DNA from: Bacteroidales bacterium
Lineage (GTDB): Bacteria; Bacteroidota; Bacteroidia; Bacteroidales; WCHB1-69
Assembly (NCBI GenBank): GCA_017962275.1
Contig: JAGCVQ010000090.1
Coordinates: 1-45,073 of the forward strand
Length of the DNA: 45,073 nt
Direction: 5' to 3'
The notes under the pieces were generated by a model. That model saw only the letters and a program-made list of their open reading frames with translations. It had not been told where the DNA came from and made no database searches. Position 1 is the first letter of the stretch, and each line of letters begins with the position of its first letter. Both the position numbers and the translations under genes were made by a program. This document shows, one piece after another, positions 1 through 9,100 of this stretch.

Positions 1-1363
1 GTCACAGTAGATGCGAATGTTGTCGTCCTGCTGCGTACGGCGCTTGGTCAGCGCCCCGACGGTGAACGACATATAGTCGAACTCGCCCGCCAAGTCGAAC
101 TTGTAGTAGGCCGAGATATTGTCGTCGAAGAGGGTTTTGCCACTGGTCAGGATAAAGCCTTCGGAGAACTGTTCGCCGCCCATGGAGAAGGTGATATAGT
201 CGGATTCGCCGTCGAAAATGGTGTGCTCAAAACCCGCAATACCCTGCACGGAATAAGGCCGGATGTTCGACACCAGCTTGCACATATCGGGAAGCTTGGC
301 CAGTTTGCCTTGGGAGGCATTGATGACGCCGGCCTGAGGCACCTGCGAGAGGTCGTAGCCTTTGGGGTAGGCGAAGATGTTCACCACCCCGAAGGTGATG
401 CCACCGAGGATACGGCTCGCCTCGTCAATGCTGTGAAACGACAACTGATTCACGCCAGCCACATCGAGCACGACCTGCTCGGCCAAATCCTGTTGCGTCA
501 CCTGCTTTTCGTAGATGATTTTGCCGTCGGCCTTCACCGTCAGCCAACCGGTGGCGGCACTGGATTGGTTGTCGCGCGGCCCGATGATGAACGACACCTT
601 GTCGTACTTTTTCTGCAACCAGAAGTAGGCCCATGCCTCATTGTTACCCGCAAGAGCCTGATCGGCAGTGAATTGCAGACCGGTCTTGTATTCCACACGA
701 TTGATGCTGATACTCGTCTCCTTGCGGATGCCCTTCACCTCTTGCGATGTGATGGGAGCCACCCAGCCGGAATGGCGGATGAAATGGGGATAGAGCTGAC
801 CCACAAGCTGCACGCGGTCCGTCAAGGGGATGCTGCGCAACGGGTCTCCGGAGGGTTTGAACGTCTGCCCGGCTTTCCAGAGCTTCACAGCGCCAAAAGC
901 TATGTTCGCTTCGCCTTTTGGAATATCGAAGCGCAACTGACGGGCCCCTTTCAGATCGACCGTGTATTCCTGAGGTGCGTCATGCTCCCAAATCACCTTG
1001 TCAAACACGCGGTTGCCATCAGCTTTTACCGTGACAATGGCGTTATACTTGTCGGAGGCACTGTTCGGACTGTCGGGACCCACCACGAAGCTCAGTTTGT
1101 CGTAGCCGGCGGGCAGGTCGAACACGACGTATCCGGGCGTATTGCTACTCACCAATCCACCGCGTCCAGAGCCTAATGTGAAGCCGCCCTTGTACTTATA
1201 GACAGCGATCTGCATAATGCCGTCGCCCGTTGTGGGATAGGCCTTATAGTGCTGTGATTCAGTGGGTTTATACGCATCGGTCAGGTAGGTTTGCGCCCAT
1301 ACGCATTGAACTGCCATAAGCAGCAGCGTTATGAGCATCACCCTTACATTCGTGTTCTTCATT
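1..1363 (-). CDS. Secreted NPCBM-like repeat protein, 3' end outside window
   Basis: This open frame runs from the ATG at 1363 off the left edge; about 454 codons are visible and there is no stop. The N-terminus has a signal peptide (MKNTNV, then a hydrophobic run ending AVQCVWAQ). The mature part holds at least three copies of a beta-rich unit, recognisable by YDKLSFVVGPDS near residue 88, YDKVSFIIGPRD near 255 and FDYMSFTVGAL near 433, each followed where visible by a D-G-x-x-(V/I)-(F/Y)-(D/E)-K strand. This resembles the NPCBM (novel putative carbohydrate-binding module) pattern, so a surface or periplasmic role in glycan binding is inferred. No catalytic domain is visible in the part seen. 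A TATCTTTG box lies upstream at 1408-1415. The 317-aa frame on the opposite strand at 223-1176 is its shadow. The signal peptide is secure; the domain family is likely but unsearched. Confidence 0.8.
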
Positions 1364-1407
1364 TGTATAACTGTTTTATCCGTTCTGTTTGAAAAAAGTT
1401 TCGACGG

Positions 1408-1415
1408 CAAAGATA
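1408..1415 (-). promoter_or_regulatory. Bacteroidota -7 box, NPCBM-like gene
   Basis: Read on the minus strand this is TATCTTTG, matching the Bacteroidota sigma-ABfr -7 consensus TAnnTTTG, 44 bp upstream of the ATG. No clear -33 TTG is seen. It is divergent from the plus-strand box at 1438. Confidence 0.6.
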
Positions 1416-1437
1416 GTAAAAAAGTCTAAAAAAGTTG

Positions 1438-1445
1438 TATTTTTG
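1438..1445 (+). promoter_or_regulatory. Bacteroidota -7 box, unknown gene at 1471
   Basis: TATTTTTG fits TAnnTTTG and sits 25 bp before the ATG at 1471. An in-frame ATG at 1435 would lie upstream of or within this promoter, which supports the later start. Confidence 0.6.
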
Positions 1446-1470
1446 CACCACAAAATCATCTGAAATCATT

Positions 1471-1914
1471 ATGGCAATGAATTGGAATGAGTACGAGTTG
1501 GTGCTTGAAGCAAAAGACCACAAAGTGTGCGAGGTGACGGGACGCAACATGGGCGGCACCTCTACACACACCTGCCCTGTGAGTAAGTTGGTGAAGAACA
1601 AGGAGGTGCCTTGGAAGCCCAGCTATGGCGGGTATGAAGCGGTGGAATGCAAATTTGTGGGCACTGACAACGAGGCCGTTCACCTGATTTTCTTCAAGGG
1701 GCTTCACATTGAAAAAGCCCTAAAGCCGGATGAATCGTGGTCGAGCGGCTGGTACAGTTTCGGATCATGGGACTATTGCGTTGAAGTCAAATTGAGAAAA
1801 ATAGCGTCTGAAACACCAAAAAAGGACACCAACCCTTTTTTCGTACACACCTTGACCGATGATGGCGTAACCTCCGATTATGCCGATGCCAAAGAGGCTT
1901 ACGAAAGGATATAA
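1471..1914 (+). CDS. Small uncharacterised cytoplasmic protein
   Basis: A 147-aa protein beginning MAMNWNEYEL. I do not recognise the family. There is no signal peptide and no membrane segment. It is rich in Trp, Tyr and charged residues and has three scattered cysteines in the first half (C in KVCEV, HTCPV and VECKF) plus one in YCVEV. The longer frame opens at 1435 but overlaps the likely promoter at 1438-1445, so the ATG at 1471 is chosen; ATG 1477 is also possible. The MORN-repeat gene follows 21 bp downstream on the same strand, suggesting a two-gene transcript. The coding call is strong, the function unknown. Confidence 0.75.
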   Translation: MAMNWNEYELVLEAKDHKVCEVTGRNMGGTSTHTCPVSKLVKNKEVPWKPSYGGYEAVECKFVGTDNEAVHLIFFKGLHIEKALKPDESWSSGWYSFGSWDYCVEVKLRKIASETPKKDTNPFFVHTLTDDGVTSDYADAKEAYERI

Positions 1915-1935
1915 CTAACCATAGTTCAAATAGTT

Positions 1936-2418
1936 ATGAAAAAACCGATAAAGTTTATCAAGCTGCTGTATGTCGGGGAAACCGACGAAAATGGATTGCC
2001 GCATGGCGAGGGAGAGCTGCGCTATGTGGTGGAACCTGATTTGGAGAAAGAGGCTCAAGACCCCATTCATAAAGGCACGGGCGACTTGCGCTATAAAGGG
2101 CATTTCGAACATGGACTGCGACATGGGGAAGGCGACCTACACGAGCTGGGATTGACCTACAACCCCGTTAGTCAGTATGCATGGTATTCGGAAGGGGAAT
2201 ATGACAGTTGCGGACGACTGATCCACTCGTCCAACCCTTCCGGATCATGGAAACAATACGTACAATGCTGGTATCCCTATTTTGAAGGCACGTGGGAGAA
2301 TGATATGCCGCTGAAGTCACGTTGGGGCGACAAAATCAGAAAAAGTGATTTAAAATATTGCCAGGCTACCCGTCGCGACGAACTCGAAAAAACCATCCCC
2401 TTAACCATTAACCCTTAA
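1936..2418 (+). CDS. MORN-repeat protein
   Basis: A 160-aa protein with MORN-type motifs (Y/F-x-G-x-x-x-x-G-x-x-H-G-x-G): GLPHGEGELRY near residues 20-30, YKGHFEHGLRHGEGDL near 54-69, and a degenerate YFEGTWENDMPL near 115-126. MORN repeats form short beta-hairpins used for protein or membrane contacts; no enzyme domain is attached. No signal peptide is seen, so it is probably cytoplasmic. It is likely cotranscribed with the unknown gene ending at 1914. Its last residues (PLTINP) and TAA stop are encoded by a degenerate TAACCCTT-type tandem array, so the original C-terminus may have been replaced or extended by repeat DNA. Confidence 0.75.
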   Translation: MKKPIKFIKLLYVGETDENGLPHGEGELRYVVEPDLEKEAQDPIHKGTGDLRYKGHFEHGLRHGEGDLHELGLTYNPVSQYAWYSEGEYDSCGRLIHSSNPSGSWKQYVQCWYPYFEGTWENDMPLKSRWGDKIRKSDLKYCQATRRDELEKTIPLTINP

Positions 2419-2468
2419 ACCATTAACCCTTAACCTTTTAACCTTCTAACCCTTTAACCTTTTAACCT
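2397..2468. repeat. Degenerate 7/8-bp tandem array between convergent genes
   Basis: About nine units of a TAACCnnT-type motif (variants TTAACCAT, TAACCCTT, TTAACCTT, CTAACCCT). The array encodes the last codons and stop of the MORN gene on the plus strand and the final codons (RLKG) and stop of the M16 peptidase on the minus strand. Confidence 0.85.
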
Positions 2469-3698
2469 ACTATAATACACCGTATTCCCACACGATTCTT
2501 TGAACATCGAGTTGGTAATCCGCCGGATATCGTCCTCGGTGACAGCGAAATAACCTGTTCGTTCGTCAGCAAAATCCTCCGCACAGCTGTAGAATTCTCC
2601 TGTGGCGAGGGTGTTGGCCTTGTCCTCCACCTTCAGATTCCGCTCCAAAATAATGGATTCGGCGTTGTTCTTGACCTTCTGCAGGTCGTAAGACAACTTG
2701 TCATCAAACTGGAAATCATACAGATACTTCGACAAAATCTCATCCGCCTTTTCAATGTCGACACCTTCGGCAGGACGGCCGTTGACAAAGAACAGCCCGG
2801 GATCCGCACTGCCGGCCACGGAAGCGGAAATGTCCGTGAAAAGGCGGTCCTCCACCACGAACTTGCGGTAAAGGTAGGAACTCTGACCCGTGCCGAGAAT
2901 GTCGGAAAGCAGGTCGTAGGCGCAGTAGTCGGGGGCGGTACGGGCCGGCATAAGCCAGCTCTTGAAGAGCATGTCGTCGGGGACGGGCTTTTCCACCATT
3001 TTCAGCCGGTCTTCCTTTGCGGGTGATTCCTGTGGGTATTGATGGGGGTTCCGCCTTCCGGGCGGAATGTCCCCGAACCACTTCTCCGCCATCGCGAAAA
3101 CCTCGTCGGTGCGCACGTTGCCCGCCACCACGAGAATGGCGTTCGCCGGACAGTAAAACCGGCTATGGAAGTCGCGGATAATCGCCATATCGACTTGCTC
3201 GATATGGGAAAGTTCCTTGCCGATGGGGAGCCACTGGTAGGGATGGTTTTGGTAGCTCAGGCCATATATATGCATCATCAGGTCGCCGTAAGGTTGGTTG
3301 AGGCAGGTCTCCTTGAACTCCTCCATCACCACCTGTTTCTGCACGTCGAGTCCTTGCTGGCTGAAAGATAGGGCGGCCAGTCGGTCGGATTCGAGCCAAA
3401 GGGCCGTCTCTATGTTGTTGGCTGGCAGCACGATATAGTAGCAAGTGAGATCCTGCGAGGTGTAAGCGTTGTTGAGGGCGCCCACTTTCTGGAGGGCGAG
3501 GTCGAAGTCGGGGGCGTGATCGGAGCCGCTGAACATGAAATGCTCCATCAGGTGGGCGAGGCCGGTGCAGGCAGGGTTTTCGTCGCGGGAGCCCACACGA
3601 TAGACGATAGTGCAAGCTGCCAACGGGGTGGTGTGGTCCTCATGCACGAGTACGTGCAGCCCGTTGGGGAGGATTTGTCGGGTGAAAGGGATAGCCAT
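2454..3698 (-). CDS. M16 family zinc metallopeptidase
   Basis: A 414-aa single-unit M16B-type peptidase (insulinase/pitrilysin family). The inverted zinc motif HLMEH (HxxEH) lies at residues 49-53, and the glutamate-rich VVMEEFKE at 123-130 supplies the distal zinc ligand. The N-terminal FTRQILPNGLHVLVHED and the C-terminal half fit the two-lobed M16 core. No signal peptide is visible, so cytoplasmic processing or peptide degradation is inferred. Many M16B enzymes pair with an inactive partner, but none is adjacent here. The start is set by the ATG at 3698, with a TACTTTTG box upstream. The C-terminal RLKG and stop come from the tandem array. Confidence 0.9.
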   Translation of the reverse strand: MAIPFTRQILPNGLHVLVHEDHTTPLAACTIVYRVGSRDENPACTGLAHLMEHFMFSGSDHAPDFDLALQKVGALNNAYTSQDLTCYYIVLPANNIETALWLESDRLAALSFSQQGLDVQKQVVMEEFKETCLNQPYGDLMMHIYGLSYQNHPYQWLPIGKELSHIEQVDMAIIRDFHSRFYCPANAILVVAGNVRTDEVFAMAEKWFGDIPPGRRNPHQYPQESPAKEDRLKMVEKPVPDDMLFKSWLMPARTAPDYCAYDLLSDILGTGQSSYLYRKFVVEDRLFTDISASVAGSADPGLFFVNGRPAEGVDIEKADEILSKYLYDFQFDDKLSYDLQKVKNNAESIILERNLKVEDKANTLATGEFYSCAEDFADERTGYFAVTEDDIRRITNSMFKESCGNTVYYSRLKG

Positions 3699-3722
3699 AG
3701 GCGTTTGTCAATTATTCGGCGG

Positions 3723-3730
3723 CAAAAGTA
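3723..3730 (-). promoter_or_regulatory. Bacteroidota -7 box, M16 peptidase gene
   Basis: TACTTTTG on the minus strand matches TAnnTTTG, 24 bp from the ATG. The upstream DNA is AT-rich without a clear -33 element. Confidence 0.6.
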
Positions 3731-3985
3731 CGATTTAATTATGAATTAAGAATGAAAAATGAAGAATGAAGAATAAGGGATTTGGCAGTGAAAGGGATGA
3801 TTTTTTCCTAAATAATAGTCGAAAACCGTCAGTTGTTTTTTTCTATAACCATTAGAAAGCAACTGATTAATGGATATAATCAAACGCTATAGTGTTGATA
3901 ATCAGTTTTATAATAATGAAATAAAGTAGGGGCAGAATTTTTTTGAAAAAATATTTCAGAAGTGTGTACCATATCAAAAAAAGTG

Positions 3986-3993
3986 TATTTTTG
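3986..3993 (+). promoter_or_regulatory. Bacteroidota -7 box, tRNA-Asn
   Basis: TATTTTTG matches TAnnTTTG, 17 bp before the mature tRNA 5' end. Confidence 0.6.
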
Positions 3994-4010
3994 CGCCATC
4001 AAAAACGAAC

Positions 4011-4084
4011 GCTTCCTTAGCTCAGTTGGTTAGAGCATCTGACTGTTAATCAGAGGGTCCAAGGTTCAAGTCCTTGAGGGAGCG
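4011..4084 (+). tRNA. tRNA-Asn (anticodon GTT)
   Basis: A full cloverleaf can be folded. The acceptor stem is GCTTCCT (4011-4017) with AGGGAGC (4077-4083), containing one G-T pair. The D stem is GCTC/GAGC. The anticodon stem TCTGA/TCAGA encloses loop CTGTTAA with anticodon GTT at 4045-4047. The T stem CAAGG/CCTTG carries loop TTCAAGT. The discriminator G at 4084 is typical of tRNA-Asn. The 3' CCA is not encoded. Confidence 0.97.
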
Positions 4085-4091
4085 CAAACAG

Positions 4092-4122
4092 AAAAAGCCG
4101 ATTCAAAAGAATCGGCTTTTTT
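4092..4122 (+). terminator. Rho-independent terminator of tRNA-Asn
   Basis: A perfect stem (AAAAGCCGATTC with GAATCGGCTTTT, loop AAAA) is followed by a T run, 8 bp after the tRNA. The symmetric A and T tracts could let it work in both directions. Confidence 0.9.
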
Positions 4123-4128
4123 CGTTCA

Positions 4129-4163
4129 ACCCTTAACCGTGTAACCATGTAACCGTGTAACCG
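4129..4163. repeat. 8-bp tandem array (TAACCGTG type)
   Basis: Units TAACCGTG, TAACCATG, TAACCGTG and a partial unit lie between the tRNA terminator and the next promoter. It belongs to the same nnnTAACC family as the arrays at 2397, 27320 and 43179. Confidence 0.8.
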
Positions 4164-4172
4164 AAAAAAATG

Positions 4173-4180
4173 TATCTTTG
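4173..4180 (+). promoter_or_regulatory. Bacteroidota -7 box, GT2/reductase operon
   Basis: TATCTTTG lies 22 bp before the ATG at 4203. A purine-rich AAAGGA precedes the start and may act as a weak ribosome binding site. Confidence 0.6.
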
Positions 4181-4202
4181 CCGTTTTAAGAAATAAAGGA
4201 AT

Positions 4203-5213
4203 ATGTCGAAATTAGCAGTCGTCATTCTGAACTGGAACGGTAAGCGCTTCCTGGAGCGGTTTCTGCCCACGCTGTTGCGCACGCTGCCCGATTATGCGGA
4301 GGCAGTGGTGTGCGATAACGCCTCCGATGACGCCTCCGTTGCCTTCCTGAAGGAGCATTTTCCGCAGGTGACGTTGTTGATGAACGAGCGCAACGAGGGG
4401 TTCGCTCGCGGCTATAACCTTGCTCTTCAGCGGGTTGAGGCCAAGTACTACTGTCTGCTCAATTCCGACATAGAGGTCACCGACGGCTGGATAGAACCGG
4501 TGATTGAGCAGATGGACGCCAACGAGAAAATCGCGGCGGTGCAACCCAAATTGCTCTCCTTCGACCGGCGCGACGAGTTTGAGTATGCCGGTGCGAGTGG
4601 CGGTTACATCGACAAGTACGGTTACCCCTTCTGTCGCGGGCGCGTGTTCGGCAATGTGGAAAAGGACCATGGGCAGTACGACACGGTGACCGACATCTTC
4701 TGGGCGACCGGCGCGGCCATGTTCGTTCGCAGCGACGTCTATCACCTGATGGAGGGTCTCGACGGCGACTTCTTCGCGCACATGGAGGAGATCGACTTCT
4801 GCTGGCGCATCAAGAATCTGGGCTATAAGATCAAGGTGAACCCCGCGTCGGTGGTCTATCACATCGGCGGCGGCACCCTGCCCAAGAACAACTCCTACAA
4901 GACGTTTCTCAACTTCCGTAACAGTCTCTATCTCCTCATTAAAAACCTGCCCGACGAACGTATCCGTAAGACCTTGACACTAAGGTTTTTCCTCGACCAA
5001 GTGGCTGCGTTCTCATTCTTGGCGCAAGGTCATTTCAAAGATTTTACGGCGGTCTATAAGGCACTATACACCGTTGCGCGCACCTACAAGCAATTCCAAG
5101 CCAAGCGCAACACCTTCCCGAAGCTCGCCTTCCAGGATTGCTATCCGGAGTCGGTGGTGAAGCTGCATTATCTGAAACGTAAGAAAATATTTGACGGAAA
5201 AACCTTTTCATAA
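4203..5213 (+). CDS. Family 2 glycosyltransferase (GT-A fold)
   Basis: A 336-aa inverting GT2 enzyme. The N-terminus VVILNWNG (6-13), the nucleotide-binding CDNASDD (37-43) and NERNEGFARGYN (61-72) are typical. The metal-binding DxD-equivalent is NSD at 87-89. The late EEIDFCWR (195-202) is the acceptor/base motif of rhamnosyltransferase-like GT2 proteins. No transmembrane segment is obvious, so it probably acts at the inner face of the membrane on a lipid-linked or O-antigen-type acceptor; the sugar donor cannot be read. It lies 9 bp upstream of a steroid-5-alpha-reductase-like gene and shares its promoter. Confidence 0.92.
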   Translation: MSKLAVVILNWNGKRFLERFLPTLLRTLPDYAEAVVCDNASDDASVAFLKEHFPQVTLLMNERNEGFARGYNLALQRVEAKYYCLLNSDIEVTDGWIEPVIEQMDANEKIAAVQPKLLSFDRRDEFEYAGASGGYIDKYGYPFCRGRVFGNVEKDHGQYDTVTDIFWATGAAMFVRSDVYHLMEGLDGDFFAHMEEIDFCWRIKNLGYKIKVNPASVVYHIGGGTLPKNNSYKTFLNFRNSLYLLIKNLPDERIRKTLTLRFFLDQVAAFSFLAQGHFKDFTAVYKALYTVARTYKQFQAKRNTFPKLAFQDCYPESVVKLHYLKRKKIFDGKTFS

Positions 5214-5222
5214 ATTCTCATT

Positions 5223-6011
5223 ATGGAGTGTTTCGCCTTGTTTTATCATTATTTGCTGCCGGTGATGGCGATTTTGGGCGTCCTGGTGTTCATCACGCTG
5301 CAGTTTGTCACGCCTGCCTACGGTATGACCTTCAATAATCGCTGGGGCTTCTCCGTGCGCAGTAATCTGGGTTGGTTCATCATGGAATGTCCGGTGTTCT
5401 TCACGATGCTGCTGCTCTATTTCATCTCCTTTGCATCGGGTGTGAAGCCGTTCAATATCGTCACATTTGTGATGTTCTCCTTTTTCGAGATCCACTATTT
5501 CCAGCGGTCGTTCATTTTCCCGCTGCTGATGAGGGGCCAGAGCAAGATGCCGGTTTCCATCATCGCCACGGGTGCGCTCTTCAACACTTTCAACGCCATC
5601 ATGCAGGGCGGTTGGCTCTTTTTCTTCTCGCCCGCCGACGCCTATCCCATCTCCTGGTTCTGGTCGCCGCAGTTTCTCTTCGGCACCGCGCTGTTCCTGT
5701 TCGGAATGATCGTCAACCTCAAGTCCGACCGCGTGATCCGCAATCTCCGCAGCGATGTCACCGACAACAACTACTACATCCCCTACGGATGGATGTTCCG
5801 CAAGATCAGCTCCGCCAACTACTTCGGGGAAATTCTGGAGTGGGCCGGTTTCGCCATCCTCACCTGGTCGGTGTCCAGCGCGGTGTTCCTCCTGTGGTCC
5901 ATGGCCAACATCATTCCGCGTTCCAAGGCCGTCTATGCACGCTACACCCAGTTCTTCGGCGAGGAGTTCACCTCGCTGAACCGGTATAAGATTTTTCCGT
6001 ATATCTATTGA
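5223..6011 (+). CDS. Steroid 5-alpha-reductase (SRD5A) family membrane enzyme
   Basis: A 262-aa polytopic membrane protein, about seven hydrophobic segments, close in length to human SRD5A1/2. The C-terminal half carries the family signature: NLKSDRVIRNLR at 165-176, then YIPYGWMFRKISSANY (185-200) and FGEILEWAG (201-209), collinear with the NADPH-binding region of SRD5A2. By recalled comparison, E55 in WFIMECP matches the substrate-contacting Glu57 of SRD5A2, while the neighbouring Gln is Met; HYFQRSF (91-97) matches the HYFHRTF segment. The family reduces the delta-4 double bond of 3-oxo steroids, or polyprenol in the SRD5A3 branch. In gut Bacteroidota, homologues have been linked to 5-alpha reduction of bile-acid intermediates. 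The link to the preceding glycosyltransferase leaves a lipid-carrier role possible. Family firm, substrate open. Confidence 0.85.
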   Translation: MECFALFYHYLLPVMAILGVLVFITLQFVTPAYGMTFNNRWGFSVRSNLGWFIMECPVFFTMLLLYFISFASGVKPFNIVTFVMFSFFEIHYFQRSFIFPLLMRGQSKMPVSIIATGALFNTFNAIMQGGWLFFFSPADAYPISWFWSPQFLFGTALFLFGMIVNLKSDRVIRNLRSDVTDNNYYIPYGWMFRKISSANYFGEILEWAGFAILTWSVSSAVFLLWSMANIIPRSKAVYARYTQFFGEEFTSLNRYKIFPYIY

Positions 6012-6040
6012 CGTGAGACGTGTGACGTGTGACGTCTCAC
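6010..6040. repeat. 7-bp tandem array (ACGTGTG type) with hairpin
   Basis: Units of GACGTGA and GACGTGT start at the TGA stop of the reductase gene. The ends GTGAGACG (6013-6020) and CGTCTCAC (6033-6040) form an 8-bp stem, so it may also act as a weak terminator. There is no long T run. Confidence 0.7.
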
Positions 6041-6107
6041 TTCTTATATTAAAAATCCGCTGTTTATAAGTAATTTTTACCACAATAAAAGCGACTTTTG
6101 AAAGTTG

Positions 6108-6115
6108 TATTTTTG
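6108..6115 (+). promoter_or_regulatory. Bacteroidota -7 box, TPR operon
   Basis: TATTTTTG matches TAnnTTTG, 36 bp before the ATG at 6152. Confidence 0.6.
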
Positions 6116-6151
6116 TTCGTTTGTAAAATAAGGTTATAATCAGTGAGATAT

Positions 6152-9100
6152 ATGAAGATATTCAAACTTTCCCTGCTTTTTCTGATGGCAGGAGTGTTTA
6201 CCGCTCAGACGGTTTCCGCGCAGCGCACGGAGAATTTCAAGTCGCCGTTGTATGAGTACCAGACGGCGGTGGACCTGTTCAACAAGGAGAAGTACGGCTC
6301 CGCGCAACAGTATTTCCAGCAAGTTTATGAGAGCACTGAGGACAAGCAGCACGACCTGAAGACGAACTCGCTGTTCTACCAGGGGGTGTGCGCCGCCAAG
6401 CTCGACAATCAGGATGCCGGCTACCTGCTGCAGACTTTCATCGACCGCTATCCTGTGCACACTTCCGTGCCGGAGGCCCGTTACTACTTGGGCCGTTTCT
6501 ATTTTGCGCGGAAGAACTACAAGAAAACCATCGAGCAGTTCGATCAGATTTACGAGTCGGAAATCCAACCCGAGAACGTGCAGGAGTACCATTTCAAGAA
6601 AGGGTATGCCTATTTCATGACGAAGGATTACGACAATGCCCGGATGATGTTCCAGAAGGCGCGCGAGGAGGAAGGGCCCTACCGCGACCGCAGCGTCTAT
6701 TACCTCGCCTACATGGCCTACCAGAACGAGCAGTATGACGCCGCGCTTGAGGATTTTCTCAAGCTGAAGGACAATCCCGAGTTCAAGGATGAGGTGCCTT
6801 ACTTCCTGACCCAGATCTATTTCAAGGAGAAAGATTATGAGAAGGTGTTGCAAGTCGCGCCTGAGATCGGATTCCCGAGGGACAAGAACCAGTTGCAGGT
6901 ATCGCGTTGCGTGGCCCTGTCGCACTACAACCTCAACCAATACGAGGAAGCCGCTGAAAATTTCGCTAAGATACAGAATGACAACCAGATAGAATTGGAC
7001 CGCAACGACTGGTTCGCCATGGGCTTTACCGACTATCGCGTGCAGAAGTACAACGAGGCCATCACTGACTTTTCCCACGCCGCCAACGACAAGGAGCCGG
7101 ATGCGATGACCCAGCAGTGCTACTTCCTCATTGCCGACTGCTACATGAAGACCGTTCAGCGTACCCTTGCGGCGCAGAGTTTCAAGGAGGCTTCCAAGTA
7201 CGATTTCGATCCCTCTATCAAAGAGGAATCCCTGTTCAACTACGCGAAGTTGCAGTGCGAAACTTCCACCAGCCCCTTCAACAACGGCATCGAGGCCCTG
7301 CAGGACTACCTCAACCAGTATCCGCATGCGCAGCACAGCGAAGAGGCATCCGAATACCTCTCGCGGATTTATCTCTCCACCAAGAACTATCAGGCGGCCA
7401 TCGCTTCGATTGAAAAGCTCAAAACCAAGAGCCCTTCCATCTTAAAGGCCTACCAGCGTTGTACCTACAACCGCGCCCTCGAACAGATTAACAATAAGAA
7501 CTACAAAGACGCTATCGCGCTGTTGAACAAGACGTTATCGGCTCCGTCCGACAAGAAAACCCATCTGGACGCGCTCTATTGGAAAGCGGAGTCGCAGTAT
7601 CGCAACGAGCAGTACAAGGACGCTTACTATTCCTTCCAAACTTATCAGAATGCGGATAAGGCTTCTTCCAACGAGTATTATGTAAAATCTTACTATTCAC
7701 TCGGTTATGCGGCTTTGAAGCTGAAACGATACAAGGATGCCGGCAACCATTTCAGAACGTATTTGAACAAGGCGAAGGGTTCCGAGGAGTTGGATATCCA
7801 AGCCGATGCTTCGGCACGATTGGCCGACTGCTATTTCATGCAGCTCGATCTGCCGAACGCCATCAAATACTACGACCAGTGCGAGCGTCTTGGGCAATCG
7901 AATGCCGACTACGCAGTCTATCAGTTGGCGAAATGCTATGGTTACCAGAAGAACAACAACAAGAAGATTCAGACGTTGGAGCGCCTGATAAACAATTATC
8001 CGACAACAAGTTACAAGGATGATGCGGAGTTTGATCTGGCGGTGACCTACCATACGCAGAACGACTATGCGAGTGCCATCTCGGCTTACAAATCGTTCAT
8101 CAAGAGTCATCCGAAGAGCCAGTACATCCGTCAGGCGCACACGCGGTTGGCGCAGGCTTACCTGAACAGCGACAACCTGCAGATGGCCATTTCCACTTAC
8201 AAGTACGTGGTGGAGACCTACCCGGGGTCGCAGGAGGCCAAGGATGCGCTGGCCAATTTGGAGACGATTTACACGGAGAACGGCAACACCAGCGAGTTTT
8301 TCGACTATGTGCGTTCCAAGAACATGAACATCTCCGCCGACCGTCAGGATTCCATCGCCTTCAAGGCCGCCGAGACCAAATACAACCGTGGCGACTGCGA
8401 GGCTTCCATTGCCGCCTGTCAGGATTACCTGCGGCAGTTCCCGAACGGTTCCTTCGTGGCGAAAGCCCATTTCTACAAGGGCGAATGCGAGTACGGCATG
8501 CGCCGTTATGATGACGCCTTGGCTGATTATGAGGCGATTATCAAGAAATACAAGACCGAATACAACGTCACGGCGTTGCATAAGGCCGCTTCTATATTAT
8601 ATAATGACAAAAAGTACGCCAAGGCACTGACCTACTTCAACAAGCTGATGGAGAACACTACGGCGGAGGAGGAGATTCTCTACGCCAACAACGGTGCCAT
8701 GCGTTGCGCCTACTTCCTGAAGGAGTACCGTTCTGCGCTGACGAGTGCGGAGAACATCATCCGTGCCAACCAGCCCGACCAGGATCTGCTGTCGGAGGCG
8801 CTGCTGATTGCCGGTAATTCGGCGATGGAGCTTGGCGAGGTCATGACGGCCAAAGGCTACTACAGCCAGCTGATGCCGAAGGGTAGCAACGACCTTTGTG
8901 CCGAGGCCGCTTACCATCTGGCCGACATCGCGCTCAACCACGACAAGAACCTCGACGACTGTGAAGCGCGCATCAAAGCCATCCTCGGCAGCGACTACTC
9001 CTCCGAATACTGGTACGCCAAGACCTTCATCCTCTACGGAGACCTCTACAAAGCCAAGGGCAACTACTTCCAGGCCCGCCACACTTACCAGAGCATCGTC

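Larger units (their letters stand above)
3699..4010. other. AT-rich intergenic stretch without a gene
   Basis: This 312-bp gap separates the divergent M16 gene and tRNA-Asn. It holds the M16 -7 box, a purine-rich run of GAATGAA-like units around 3740-3780, and the tRNA -7 box. I see no credible ORF. Confidence 0.7.

Noticed and set aside
223-1176. 317-aa plus-strand ORF at the left edge
   Set aside because: It is antisense to a longer open frame with a signal peptide and repeated NPCBM-like units on the minus strand; its own sequence is low-quality, rich in H, R and V with no domain.
6143-6151. GTG start for the TPR gene
   Set aside because: It adds only three residues before a normal ATG that begins a proper signal peptide.
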